Positions 1-12,000 of a DNA stretch of 64,000 nt are shown here, one piece after another (position 1 is the stretch's first letter; each line of letters begins with the position of its first letter). The stretch is from Mesocentrotus franciscanus (Eukaryota; Echinodermata; Echinoidea; Camarodonta; Strongylocentrotidae): positions 27,091,539 through 27,155,538 of the forward strand of contig CP137679.1 of NCBI GenBank assembly GCA_037976565.1, written 5' to 3'. The notes below the pieces were generated by a model. The model saw only the letters and a program-made list of their open reading frames with translations. It ran no database searches and had not been told where the DNA came from. Position numbers and translations under genes: made by a program.

Positions 1-1150
1 TATACAAACCTATTGAATATGTCAACATCCACATCAAAGTGAATAACGATTGTGATTGTGAAGTAATGAAAAAATAAACATTATAACACGTATTCATTTA
101 CATATATTCATTTCATATCACAGGTTATTAACGCCAATCATTCGTTGCGTTCCTGCTCAGAGAGATAGTGTGGAAAAAAGCTCAATGACATCGAAAAATA
201 ATTTACACTCCAAAAAATTAAGCAAAGTTATAAAATTAGACTATTTCATACAAATACATATTTAAATGCACTATGCTTCCTTATAGTCGTTCAGCACCAA
301 TGTCATTAACGTTGAACTACTCACTGTGGAGATAAGTATAGTTTCATGAAATAGGCCTGTACTCACTGCCTCGCCCTTGTCTATTGTGCATGTATCGCGT
401 GAACAACCGGGATCTTACATGATGTGTTTCAAGAATCAAATAATGAATGTTTAAGCGTTTTCGCATGCAAGGTCAAAAATTCATTTTCACTAATCAGCTG
501 CTAATTAAATGTATGTGCGATGCCAAGTCTACTACTCTTTTACGGAGCCGTCTTTGCCAAGATCGGGGACAACATCCTGACCAAGCAGTTATGACGCCTC
601 CAAACTCTATCATAACTTTTTCAGTAGATGAGCGGCGCCATCACATGTCATTTATTAGGTAGTCTAGACTATGACAGGCAAAGAAGGACAAGAAGTATTT
701 CAGCTACGATCGTTTTGCACATTCTTATACAGGGATTTATCTTTCTTTATACAGTTATGACTATTTTATAAAAAATATGTCATGCTTATATCTCAGGCTT
801 TTTAAGAACTGAATTAACTGATTTTACGCATTTATTTCGGCATCGTCATTAAATAATGTATTTTAAGTTAGGTTATTACGTACAATACAAAGGGAAATTA
901 AGCATAATATTCATGATGCTTATACCTATGATTCTACTTCTTTGATGTTTACATATTGTGCGTTCTATAATTTTATTTATCAGTATTCACATTTAGTATG
1001 TGCCTAATCATCCCATGCTCATATGGAAATATATTAATGTTCACTTGGATTGCACTATGTAACTCTACTAATTAACTTCTAATTCTACTATTTAATTTTT
1101 ACCCAAACATCCACCCTTACATAACACAATGCTTCCACGTGTATTTTATT
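1..1150. other. Non-coding flank, nothing recognised
   Basis: AT-rich sequence downstream of the Tie-like gene. Both strands hold only short open frames with no family resemblance, and no kinase motif was seen that could belong to the receptor. Confidence 0.5.
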
Positions 1151-1154
1151 ATGC

Positions 1155-1267
1155 ATAGTCTATGTCTATATTCACAAATTATATTTTCATGTTTCATCGT
1201 TCACATCCTAACATATTATCGTTGACCTATTAATCAACATGAATTCCACTGTTTAGTAGAAGTAAAG

Positions 1268-1302
<35 letters not shown>

Positions 1303-1356
1303 AGTAGTAGTAGTAATAATGATAATAATGATAATAATGATAATAATAATAATAAC

Positions 1357-1421
<65 letters not shown>

Positions 1422-1785
1422 TAATAATAATAATAATTGATAATTTATTCATTCTTGTCCACAAATGTGGAAATAATGCTTTCCATCACGTTTCACGTAT
1501 ATTTTTTTTGGTACAAAAAAAACTACAAAGTCTATGTCTGTATTCACAACTTGTATTTTCCTATTTCATCGTTCACATCCTAACGCATTATCGTTGACCT
1601 ATTAATCAACTTGAATTCCACTGCTTAGTAGAAGTAGAAGAAGTAGTCGTAGTATTAGAAGTAGTAATAGCAATAATAATAGTAATAATGATAATAATAA
1701 TAATAATGATAGTAATAATAATTGATAATTTATGCACCATTGTCGACCAATGTGGTAATAATGCTTTCCACCAGCGATAACAGGC
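1155..1785. repeat. Duplicated block with expanded (ATT)n/(GTA)n microsatellite
   Basis: Two copies of a block (left parts about 1160-1280 and 1531-1645; right parts about 1434-1485 and 1721-1774) share TTCATCGTTCACATCCTAAC and TGACCTATTAATCAAC before the triplet run, and ATTGATAATTTAT after it. The first copy has a long (GTA)n-(ATA)n run (about 1276-1439); the second is shorter and interrupted. The triplet run gives long isoleucine or threonine open frames that are not genes. Confidence 0.75.
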
Positions 1786-1789
1786 AATA

Positions 1790-2638
1790 ACACTTGTAAT
1801 CAATACATACAAAAAGTACAGTAGAATATTATATTTTTCTACTGATATCTCAAAACACAATTAACATGATGGAAAAAGCCTTAATTCCTGATGGCATACG
1901 TGCATATACATGACTAAATAAGTTTTCCTTTATACTTGTACCTGCATTGAATCATTCAAAACATATCTTATTTTTCTAAAAATCGTTTTCGTTAGATACC
2001 TAAGCAGATAGAAAAAGAAAAGAAAAAAAAATAGAAAATAGAATTATCTTTTGTTGCTCCATAATGTAAGATTCACGTTTTTTTTTATACATCATTCACA
2101 TTATTCAGAAAATGACAGTAGGAAACAAACGTCAATGAAGGAAGATAAGTATAGATATATATATACATTTAAAGAAAGTAATCCCATACCCTGACTTTCA
2201 TGAAGTGTGGTACCTAAGGTCTATAACTATTTTTACCAAAATTTGTCAGACTTGTGCGAATCATGTTACTTAAAAAGGGAATATTTCAACTGATCCCCGA
2301 TATTAAAAGATTTGGGAATAGTGCGAGTAGACATGGTAAATGAAAACGAAACCATGATAGTTGTTGACAACTTTTCGTCCTGGTATTCTAATTGGATACA
2401 TGAGAGAAAACGCCCAAGTCCATCAGCACAGTTTTTCTTTCAGTTATTAAGATAAACTTTAATAAATCATGATAAGTTTTAAAGCATGGTTTCATCTTCA
2501 CGAAACGATTAATACATGGACATATATTTGTAATCAATTGAGACCTACATTTTTTAGGTATCTCTCTCAAAATTATAAAAAACTTTTTTCTCGTGATAAC
2601 TCAAAATCATTGTGATGGACTTTCTTCTTCTCATGTAT
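1790..2638. other. 3' flank of the Tie-like gene
   Basis: Probable 3' UTR and downstream sequence on the minus strand. Apart from the ATTAAA at 2463-2458, nothing was recognised. Confidence 0.4.
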
Positions 2639-3041
2639 TCAATTCTTAATCAGCACGTTGACATAGTCTCTGTTCATGGCGTCAGTTAAATTTTCGTATG
2701 TAGCTTCTTGATCATATTTCTTAAGACCTTGGTGGGTATGAGGGTCGGTAAGATTTTCGTAGGTCTGAGCATCGGTATTAAGGTCTTGGTTAGTATGTTG
2801 GTCAGCAAGATTCTCGTAGTTCTGAGCATCGGTATTAAGGTCTTGGTTAGTATGAGGGTCAGCAAGATTCTCGTAGGTCTGAGCATCGGTATTAATACGA
2901 TCTTGGTAGGTATGGGTATCAATATTCGAGTCTTGGTAGGTATGATGAACGTCTCTCTTTGACTGATCAAATACAGGGTCCTCATGCTGCGGAGACGAAT
3001 CGGACTTCTTCCTTTTAGACTTAGTAGTGGCTGATGCATCG
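2639..3041 (-). CDS. Tie-like exon 16: cytoplasmic tail with YENL repeats, stop
   Basis: The exon has 403 nt, phase 2 in, and ends at TGA (2641-2639). It encodes a basic start (TTKSKRKKS), then a hydrophilic, predicted disordered tail with eight tyrosines: YQD at 952 and 962, YENL at 973, 992, 1011 and 1032, Y1026, and YVNV at 1043. YxN is the consensus for Grb2-type SH2 domains once phosphorylated. There is no kinase motif (no GxGxxG, HRD or DFG). ATTAAA at 2463-2458 is a possible polyadenylation signal. Docking of SH2 proteins is an inference from motif alone. Confidence 0.78.
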
Positions 3042-6000
3042 CTAAAAGTTAATATTATGAAAACATAGATAAATTGCATTGATGAAATATATAATTAAAA
3101 CAAAATTAAGTCCCAATAAATAGGTTTATAGAAACATGTCAACATGATATGTGGGAAGTGGTATGCTAATTTTAAAATGCATGTCATTAACATAATAAGT
3201 CTTTCAAGCGGGTTGCCATAACATTTAAAAAGCGTTATTCTTTAGAATATCTACATTGAGTCCCAATAAATGGGTATTTATTAACATGTCAACATGACAT
3301 TTGGCATGTGGGAATCGGTAAGGTACTTTAAAGGTACGTGTTATTAACATAATAAGTCTTAAGAAAGCGTCATGCTTTAGACTATTTACATTGAATAGAA
3401 CTTCTTTTTAAAGAAAAAAGTAGTTAACGTTATAGATTTTCTTTTTAATACAATCCTAATTCAGCTTGTATTTTCATGACCATACGGATTTAGCATCTTG
3501 AGGAGTTCGATGAGAATGGACTGATGAGAGGGACAAGTTAAGAGCAAGGTGTTTCTCTAACCTTCTTCGCTTGCAAAAGATGATGATGAGAATTATAACG
3601 ATAACAATCACAAGAATAGCACCAACAGAGCTTCCTATGACAGTTGCTATGGAACCTGAAGGAACTGAAGTGCATAGTAAAGAAATATTTACAAACAAAG
3701 AAAAAGAGAGAACATTATCATAGACGAAGACAAAACCTACAAAATCATAGTCACCGTGTTACTTTTTTATCATGTCAATTTGTAATCATATTGAACATTT
3801 TCGGCAATTTTGACACTCCCCTTTCACAATTTTATAATCCCTTTTGAAATATTTTTTGTTTATTTATTTATTTGATTAATTATGTATTCATTTTTTAAAA
3901 TATGTTATTATCTTTTATTATACATGTATTAATCTACATTTGCCACACTCCACCCAGGTGAGGTTAATGGGTACCCTGTAAGGAGAAATTCCTGGAATGC
4001 TTGAGCACCTTTTCATGGTAGATTGGCTCAAGCCGGGGTAACGACCTCATGGAGAACAGTATGAATTCTAATGAGGCTACCCTGGGTAAACAAGACATAT
4101 CATTATTATTATCATTGTAAATTATTTCAAATATCAACATAAGGCAATTTCAATAGTATTGTGCGTCACCTATTGTAATGTGCGAGCATAACAATGTATT
4201 ACGTAATCCGACGATGACTTCTACAAAGACAATACACTACGATATTGAAATTGCACTTGAGTTGATTTCTTGAAAGTCTCTTCGATCGTGTTCCATTAAC
4301 ACGTTTTTGTTTTTACAGTTTGTGTTTTTCATGTTACTGACCGTTTCTTTCTTTCTTTCCCTTTTCTGAATGGGGGTGATAACTTCTACAATAATGATTT
4401 TGTCATACATAAATGAGAAGATAATTATCGTACTTCTTTCTGATGTAATCTTGACAAGGGGTGGGTCTGGGCTTGAGCTACCAACACCACGAATGGTCTC
4501 TGCCTTGACCTGTATAGTGAAAGAATAATAAAGGGAGATGACGAGCGGGAAAGTAGTTACAGAGTAGAACAACGTATGGACAATTTAGAGAATGATCTCG
4601 AATGAGCGGACGGAAAACATATGGACCTCCTCACATTTTCCCATTTAGCATGAATGGTTTATCATGCACGCATTTCATCAGAAAGAGTATATAGATACCA
4701 AAGGTGGTATCTTTTTCTCATTTCATTAGAAAACTCGGGAAACCTACATATTGCTTCTCCTGGTTTCGTCCCGCGTCATCCTTTGAATGTCATCCCTTAA
4801 GTTTTTATAATGAGCTGTCTTACAACAAACACATGGTGAAGCTTTACGTCTTTCAGTTATCTTAGCAAAACGCAAGATTGAAGATGGAATATCTGCAGAA
4901 TCTGAATTCCGCAATATCTGAATGAATGGATACTTTTTAAACCATGAGTCCGTTATCACATTATTTATGAATAAATATTTGTGTATCATACTACTAATAA
5001 CAGAATCCCTTTAGAAAACGCCTTCACGAACCACACTTGCCTGAACAGAATAATTCGTGTCCGGCTGGAGATCGGGAATAAATGTGGAAAACCTGTAGTT
5101 AATGTCAGAGCATAGCCCGTCCCGACACGGGATGCTGACGTTTCTAGGTGTGGCACCAACAGCATCCGTCTCCCAGTAGACAATGTAGTAACCTATAATC
5201 CTGCCTAGAGGAGGGTTCGGTGACATCCATTCCACTGTGATGCTATCCTGGTCGGAAGATGGAAGTTTTACTCCGATTGGTGGCGCTGGCTCTGTAATGT
5301 ACACATCATGGAGAAAAGTCGCAGGATAGTTATGGTCGAAACAACTTGATGATCTATCACACATTGGATATAGTATAAAATACTATCATGTTTCGTTTTC
5401 TGTCGGTTAGTATCAATAAAAAAAATCCCCATAGTGAATCTATTGACTGGCAATGTTGGCGACGATAATTTTTAACCAGCTATGTTAAAAATTAGATGAT
5501 TATTACATTGACTGTGATTTTGAAAGAAGCAAAATATTTTGAAGCAATAATATTATCTTCTTTTACTCGCACATTGCACACTCGCACACTCAGAATCAGT
5601 AACCCAACCTGGACAGCTGGACAATTCAAGATAACTCCATTACGTCTTATCATTATTATTATTATTATAATTATAATTATAATTATTTCATGACTGGAAA
5701 TAAATACTTAATTAGGGATGCATTAATTAATTCTTTTTTAAAATTTTGTTCGGGGAGGGGATGAAGAAAGGGTGAATAATGTAAAATCAAAACAAATTAA
5801 GGATTGTGCAAGTAAATGTTCACATAACATTCAAGTCTAAATGTTCAAAATTTTGAGTACAACATTAGTTTTCTTAAAGATTAGACTTGTATTTCTGGTT
5901 CTATTGATACACGGTTGACATTATTAACAAACAATCATATTTGAAAAAAATATAATTTTCGTCCTTTACGCAAAAAATTTCTTTTTTCATCGCTATCAAA

Positions 6001-9000
6001 ACAAAACTAGAAGACAGGCATTTTGAGACCTACTTGCTTCATCTGTCTGTGCCCAAATTGCTGGACCATACAACCCTGCTAGTTCATAGTTCCAAGCTCT
6101 GATCCTAATGTTGTAGTTCGAATAGGGGATGAGGCCATATATCTCATGCTCAGGTCCTGACACATTACCATGATAAACCACGTCTCCTGGAAATGAACAA
6201 CATGAATAATAATAATGGCTTCCTATAAAGTGCTCATATCCATCATATAGTGACTCTCATGTCCCTTAGACATTGACACCTTGCTTACAGCCGAGCCGCC
6301 AAAGTAACTAGCACTCACGCATATCAGGTACGCATTTAACATTGAGTGGAGAGTGGCAAGTGTAACGTCTTGCTAAAGTACATAAGTGCTGTGTTGGGAT
6401 TTGAATCCCGTTCCTAGTGGTCTACAGTCCTGAGACTTATTTATTAAACTGCAGAACCTTTACAAGACATCAAGCGTCAATTTTACTCTGGAGTATAAAG
6501 TTAGTACATCGAAGACATAGCTAGGCTAATTGTTTGTTTAAGGAAATCTCAAAATGACTCTGCGGAAATTAACAATATAAAAACATTAATTCAAAAATGT
6601 TGCGCAGATTCTTCTACATGTACGATTGATGGACTAAATCAAAAGAATCATCATCATCATGCAAGACCATAACAAAAACACTACATCTTATCTGCCTTTG
6701 CCGGTCGTGATTCTTTGATCAATACTTGAACTTTTAGTCAATATTTGTTCTTACTATTTTTATCCACACATCACTGACATAATATATACCCTCTAGTTTA
6801 CAGCAATACTTCAGTACTTGACCAGAATTCATCACTGATCGAGATTATGCATTCAGAAAATTCTAAAATGGAGGGCATAATCATGTAATATTTTGAATAG
6901 CAAAATATTATTTTGCAATATGACCTGTCCGCTCTTTTCCAAAAATAATTGCAAAAAAAAAATTGATTGGCTATAACAAACAAAATATTGATCTATTCAG
7001 TGTTATAAGGGGCAAATTTATTTTCAATTTCATCTACCAGAGGAAGAAAGGAAAAAAAGTCACTTTTGCAAAAATATGACACTAGAACATATTTTCATTC
7101 AGCAACAGCAAGCAAGTCAGCTACGTAGATCCATACTGTCAAGGTTTCAGTTACCTCGAAATTGTTTAGATGAAGTTATCCCTCAACGCTGTCATACACG
7201 AAATGAGTACAATGTATATAGATATAATGAATTGTAGAAGCACTACCAGAGATGATGCCAAGGGCAGATAGTATTTTTTTAAAAACTTTACTTTAAACAA
7301 GCAACTTCTGGGATTTCACCTCATTTAGAACTCGACTAGGTATTCATTCCCTCTTTCCTCTTTAGATTACCTATATAATTGGAGAGCATAACTTCGTAGC
7401 TTGAGATTGGTCCATTCCGATAACCACATTCTGGTTTCTCCCAATTGAAGACAATACTGCGTCTCTTGGTGGAAGTGGTCTGGATATTAGTTGGAGGACC
7501 AGTAGGAACTGTAAAATAAAGGAGAAAAACTAATTCTCATTCATTTTTCTTAGTCTTCAATTTTTACCTCATCTACATGTTCCTACTATAAGCTAATCTA
7601 CATTTCAGTGAGCTCGTAATCTTTGTCTTTGTCTTCTTAACCATTCTCTAACCCCTGTAGTATACTTTGTATAATTCCTTGCTCTTTGTTTTTCAAAACT
7701 GAACTTTCAGGCCAGCTTATTTCATGTAATATATTCTCAAATGATATTTTGCAAGGTCTAATTCTAAGTATATTCGTACAACTACCAGTTAAGATTATGA
7801 TTCTCCTTCTGTTCAAATTGGTCAGATAAAGAATAGACCTAAGTCTAGCGTCGTATAAAGTAGGTATTGAGATTTAAATTGGTCTAGCGGTACTGTCTGC
7901 TTTTGTCTTCTCCTACAACTGACTCAGACAGACCCCAGTTCGAAAGGGATTTCAGTTTGTGTATGGTGACGGTAAAGGTCTGTCCCCAGACGTAAATAAT
8001 ATATCTGATTGATACATGCCCGTAAAAACCAAGATTAAACACCCGAGTCCACGAGCACAAACGCGCGTCCACACAAACACCTCATACTCATATCATAAAC
8101 ACACACCCTCACCCTTACCCACCCTCACCCACAAACACACACCAACACACAATACTAACATGAATATCCTGTAGTAAATGGTTGGGAATCCGAATCACCA
8201 TAACCGCTTCTGGTTCTGCCTTTTACGAACACCATGCATGTACTCAGAGTTGGGACACAACTCCAGGACATTGAAGGTGAAAGTTGAACCATTGACGGTC
8301 CTTGTTAAATTCATTTTAGTATCACATGATTTCATAATGCGTAGGCTCGCATGGAGAAGAGGAAGGAGGTTGCCATGATATTGTTAGGCCAATAGTGCCA
8401 ATGCCTTCCTGATAAGCTCTGTGGCGTCCTAGGAGCTGATAAGTGTACATATCACTTTACACGGTTTTGTATTTGTCCTTCGTCTTATATTGAACAAGAC
8501 GCTGATGATAATGATAAAATAGGTAGCAAGCAAAGACAAATGTATTTTGTAAAATCTTAAACCCTTCAAAGAAGACTGTCTTTAACTATATTTTATATTG
8601 GGGCGCGATATCACGAGATCGTGAAGGAACAGACGCAATGAGCAAAACGACCCAGCTTTAGAAACATTCGCATTTAAAATCTTAATAAAAAAAAAAATTA
8701 TAATGCAATTTATTCTGTAAATCGGGGGTATCTCTATATTATTTTTCTGCCTTTCTCCTCTTTTTCTTTCTCTCCTTGCGTTTTTCTGCGCCCCCACTTT
8801 TGCGGGTTTTTGTTAACACTCCTTCAAGTGCCAACCGGAGCACTTGCCCCTTTGCCCCGTAGATACGCCATCGCTAGTATTATTACGTGTTTATATACCT
8901 CCATCTCGTGTATCTCCACTAACATTCATAGGTAGGCTCTGTGCTCTCCTCACCACAGCTTTTATGGATATGTTATAAGTGGCGTAATATTCCAAGTTTG

Positions 9001-12000
9001 AAAGGCATTTGTAGACATCTGTGAAACCTGATGTGACGTTGAGTTCGTAGACTGGAGCATCTATTACAGGAATATCTTGACATGCCTTACGTGAGATGAG
9101 TTGATATGATAACCTGTAGTAATCGACATTGCAGTGAAACGGAACACTCCACTGAACTGTCAGGCTGGGTTGATTCCCACTTGCGTAAGTGGATGTATTA
9201 GTGACTATATTCAACACAAATAGAGAGGAAAATGTAAATATTAAGGCTTGTCATATTCAGTTAAGAATCCCGCCCGTTCTTTCACTTTCATGTTTGAAAT
9301 TCTTTATGAAAGTTCCTCGAAAATAGGTAAAATGCAAAAAATATAAAGTCGTTTCGCCAATCAAACGTAATGATTGAGATTGAAAGAAAATGTGAAATTG
9401 CAAAAACGACACTTTGTTACGGGGAAAATATAATAATCCCTACCTGAAAATCCTTAAATGTCTTCCTTGAATGTGAAATATTATGTATTTTGTACATGTA
9501 TATGGACATATATTGATAAGTAAATCTTGGTATCACCATAGGAATGTGGATCTCTCCCACAAATATGATTTAAATACGCAGTTTTTCGAACGAATTTATA
9601 TAATTGGAGTAACAAAACAGGGCAATGTGATTTCACAAGGTGATAATAACATGTAACTTCTTTCTACTATTTGACACTTACAAGGAACTTCTGTTACACC
9701 GATAGCATGAGCCACATTTTCAGAAGCTAAAACATCACGGTTGCCAGCATTGATATTCAGTTCATACATCGTACATGCCTCAAGACCATTGAACTTTATT
9801 GATGAGTCAGAAATGTCATCATCCAAGTATGTCAGCCGAACCGGTGCTTTACTTTTATCACCATCCTTGTAGATTCTTGTATAGTAGTACCAGTGCACTC
9901 CATTCACATTTCTACAGTTGAGAGGTCGCCAGGTGAATCCTATTCTTGATGGAGACGTACTTTCTGGATTAACCCTGACATTTGTGATGGTGGATGGTGC
10001 TAAAGTGAATCAATAATATAAGAGAACATACCTAAATCCGTTGAAAACTTGACGTGATATTTGCTTTGGTAGTAAAGCTAGCGTGAAGGTTGAAGAGAAT
10101 ATACATCGCAACCAAATGGTACCATTTATAATTTAAATAAAGCGAAAGTCTTGACATGATATTCGTACACCAATGGGTAAGTTATGTGAAGGGAATCTAA
10201 TACAGATATTGACTGGCAGGTTGTGTAATAATACATTTTTGGACTACCGAAGGAAGTTAAATCTTTCCAAGGGGTTATATTTTCACTAAGCGCACTGCGC
10301 TGAGGGGGGAATGTTATCACGAGGGAAAATACTTCCTTGTTGACCAGGAGTGAAATATGACGAGCTTGGAACCAATCACAACATGGTTTCTGTAAGAGAT
10401 ATCCAATATTCATAATTACAACACAGATAACAAAATATATCACCATGTACATTATTTTCTTAAAACTGTTATGGGGAAAGGAAATTTGGTTATTAGTTCA
10501 TTACTCACGTCCCGGCCTGGTATCTGAAAAGCCAATAGTGGGTTCACTCTGCCCGGCACCATTTACAGCTGTAACTGTGACCTGGTATCGTGAGTAAGGC
10601 TCCAACCCCACCAGATTATTGTATTGTGTGACGTTGGTAATCACTTCAAACTCTGTTAGGGTGGTTTCTGGTGATTGGCAGGCAAGCTTTTGATAGAGAC
10701 TGTAGCGTATGATAGTAGTCTGTGGGCCATTGACTAGATGACTGTGCCCAGCTCACTTCGATTTGTGTGGTCGAAGGTGACATCTGCAGGGCTTCTACAC
10801 TTGCGGGTGCTGGAAATAAGTTTGAATAATATACATGTTAACATAAGAATACTTTTAATCGCTTGATTTTTTTAATGAATGTTAATTGTTATTGTATAAT
10901 TGTGTTAAGTGTGGGGAGGTGTTTAATTTTAAATTTAAAATTTAAAAATCGTGTCGGTCGATTTTTCAGTGGGGGGAGTGAGCACAATTTTTTTTTTTGC
11001 CTTCGAAAATTGAAAAAAATTCACCACCACCCTTGAGCGCCAGGAGGGGCCCATCTTCTTTTTTTCCCAAAAGGGTGTTTTTACATGTTTTTTTTTAGGA
11101 GGGGCCTGGTCCCCGGGCCCCGCCCCCTGGATCCGCCACTGTGTGTCACTGAATATCTGGATTTATAGCGTTTGAAACGAAATAACGTCACTAAACGTTT
11201 CACAGCGATTTTCCTGTCATCTAATTCATTGAGGACACAATATGTGCACCATATCTACTCCCCGGAAAATATTCCAGACATTGGTGATGGTGAGGGAATT
11301 TTCCAGTAGTTGTGACAATGTCTTCCGTCATCCCATTAGGTCCATATTTCTTTTGATAATAGGTACGAAGTGGATATAGTCTTGTCTCGCTTTAAAGGTA
11401 CTATGTCCCATTTGCAGGCCAACAAAATGAAAAGGTTAAATTCCAACGGCATTTGAAAGACAATACTAATTTAGAACTTCCTAAAAAAGGGGGCTTGAAA
11501 ATGTCTTTAAGTTGGAAAATAACGACTATTAGTTGTCGAATCGACTTAGGAGCTATAGAGCCAGTAAGTAATAGTCTGATTTTTCAGACCATTGTACCGA
11601 ATGGTTGTACGTTTTATGCTGCGCAAAGATTCAATCAGTTTAATTTTGGTCATTATTGATGTAGACAAATGCTTATGTACCCTTTACAGCTCATTTTATG
11701 TATGTTATTACCAAAGATGAAAAAAGCCAGTCAGTCAATCAATAGTGTCTGACAGTGAAGTCTAGCAAGTAAACGGGTTTCCTTGCATAATTTGAATATT
11801 AGGACACTGCTAACGTTTAAATTTCACAGATAGGACATACATGACATATTCATAATTTCTGCAAAGTTCTACAGAGTTTGATGTTGCGGCTGCAAAGGGA
11901 CATAATATCTTTAAGTCAGTGCTGTGCCTGCGATCGAACCCAATACCATTGAACATGCAAATAAAAGCAACATTCAAATCGATTATCACACCTCCACATA

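Noticed and set aside
1234..1793. Open frames of poly-isoleucine, poly-threonine or poly-leucine
   Set aside because: They are translations of the ATT/GTA triplet run, not genes.
10126..10452. 108-codon minus-strand frame between FN3 exons 8 and 9
   Set aside because: No FN3 pattern and not needed for phase; most likely intron.
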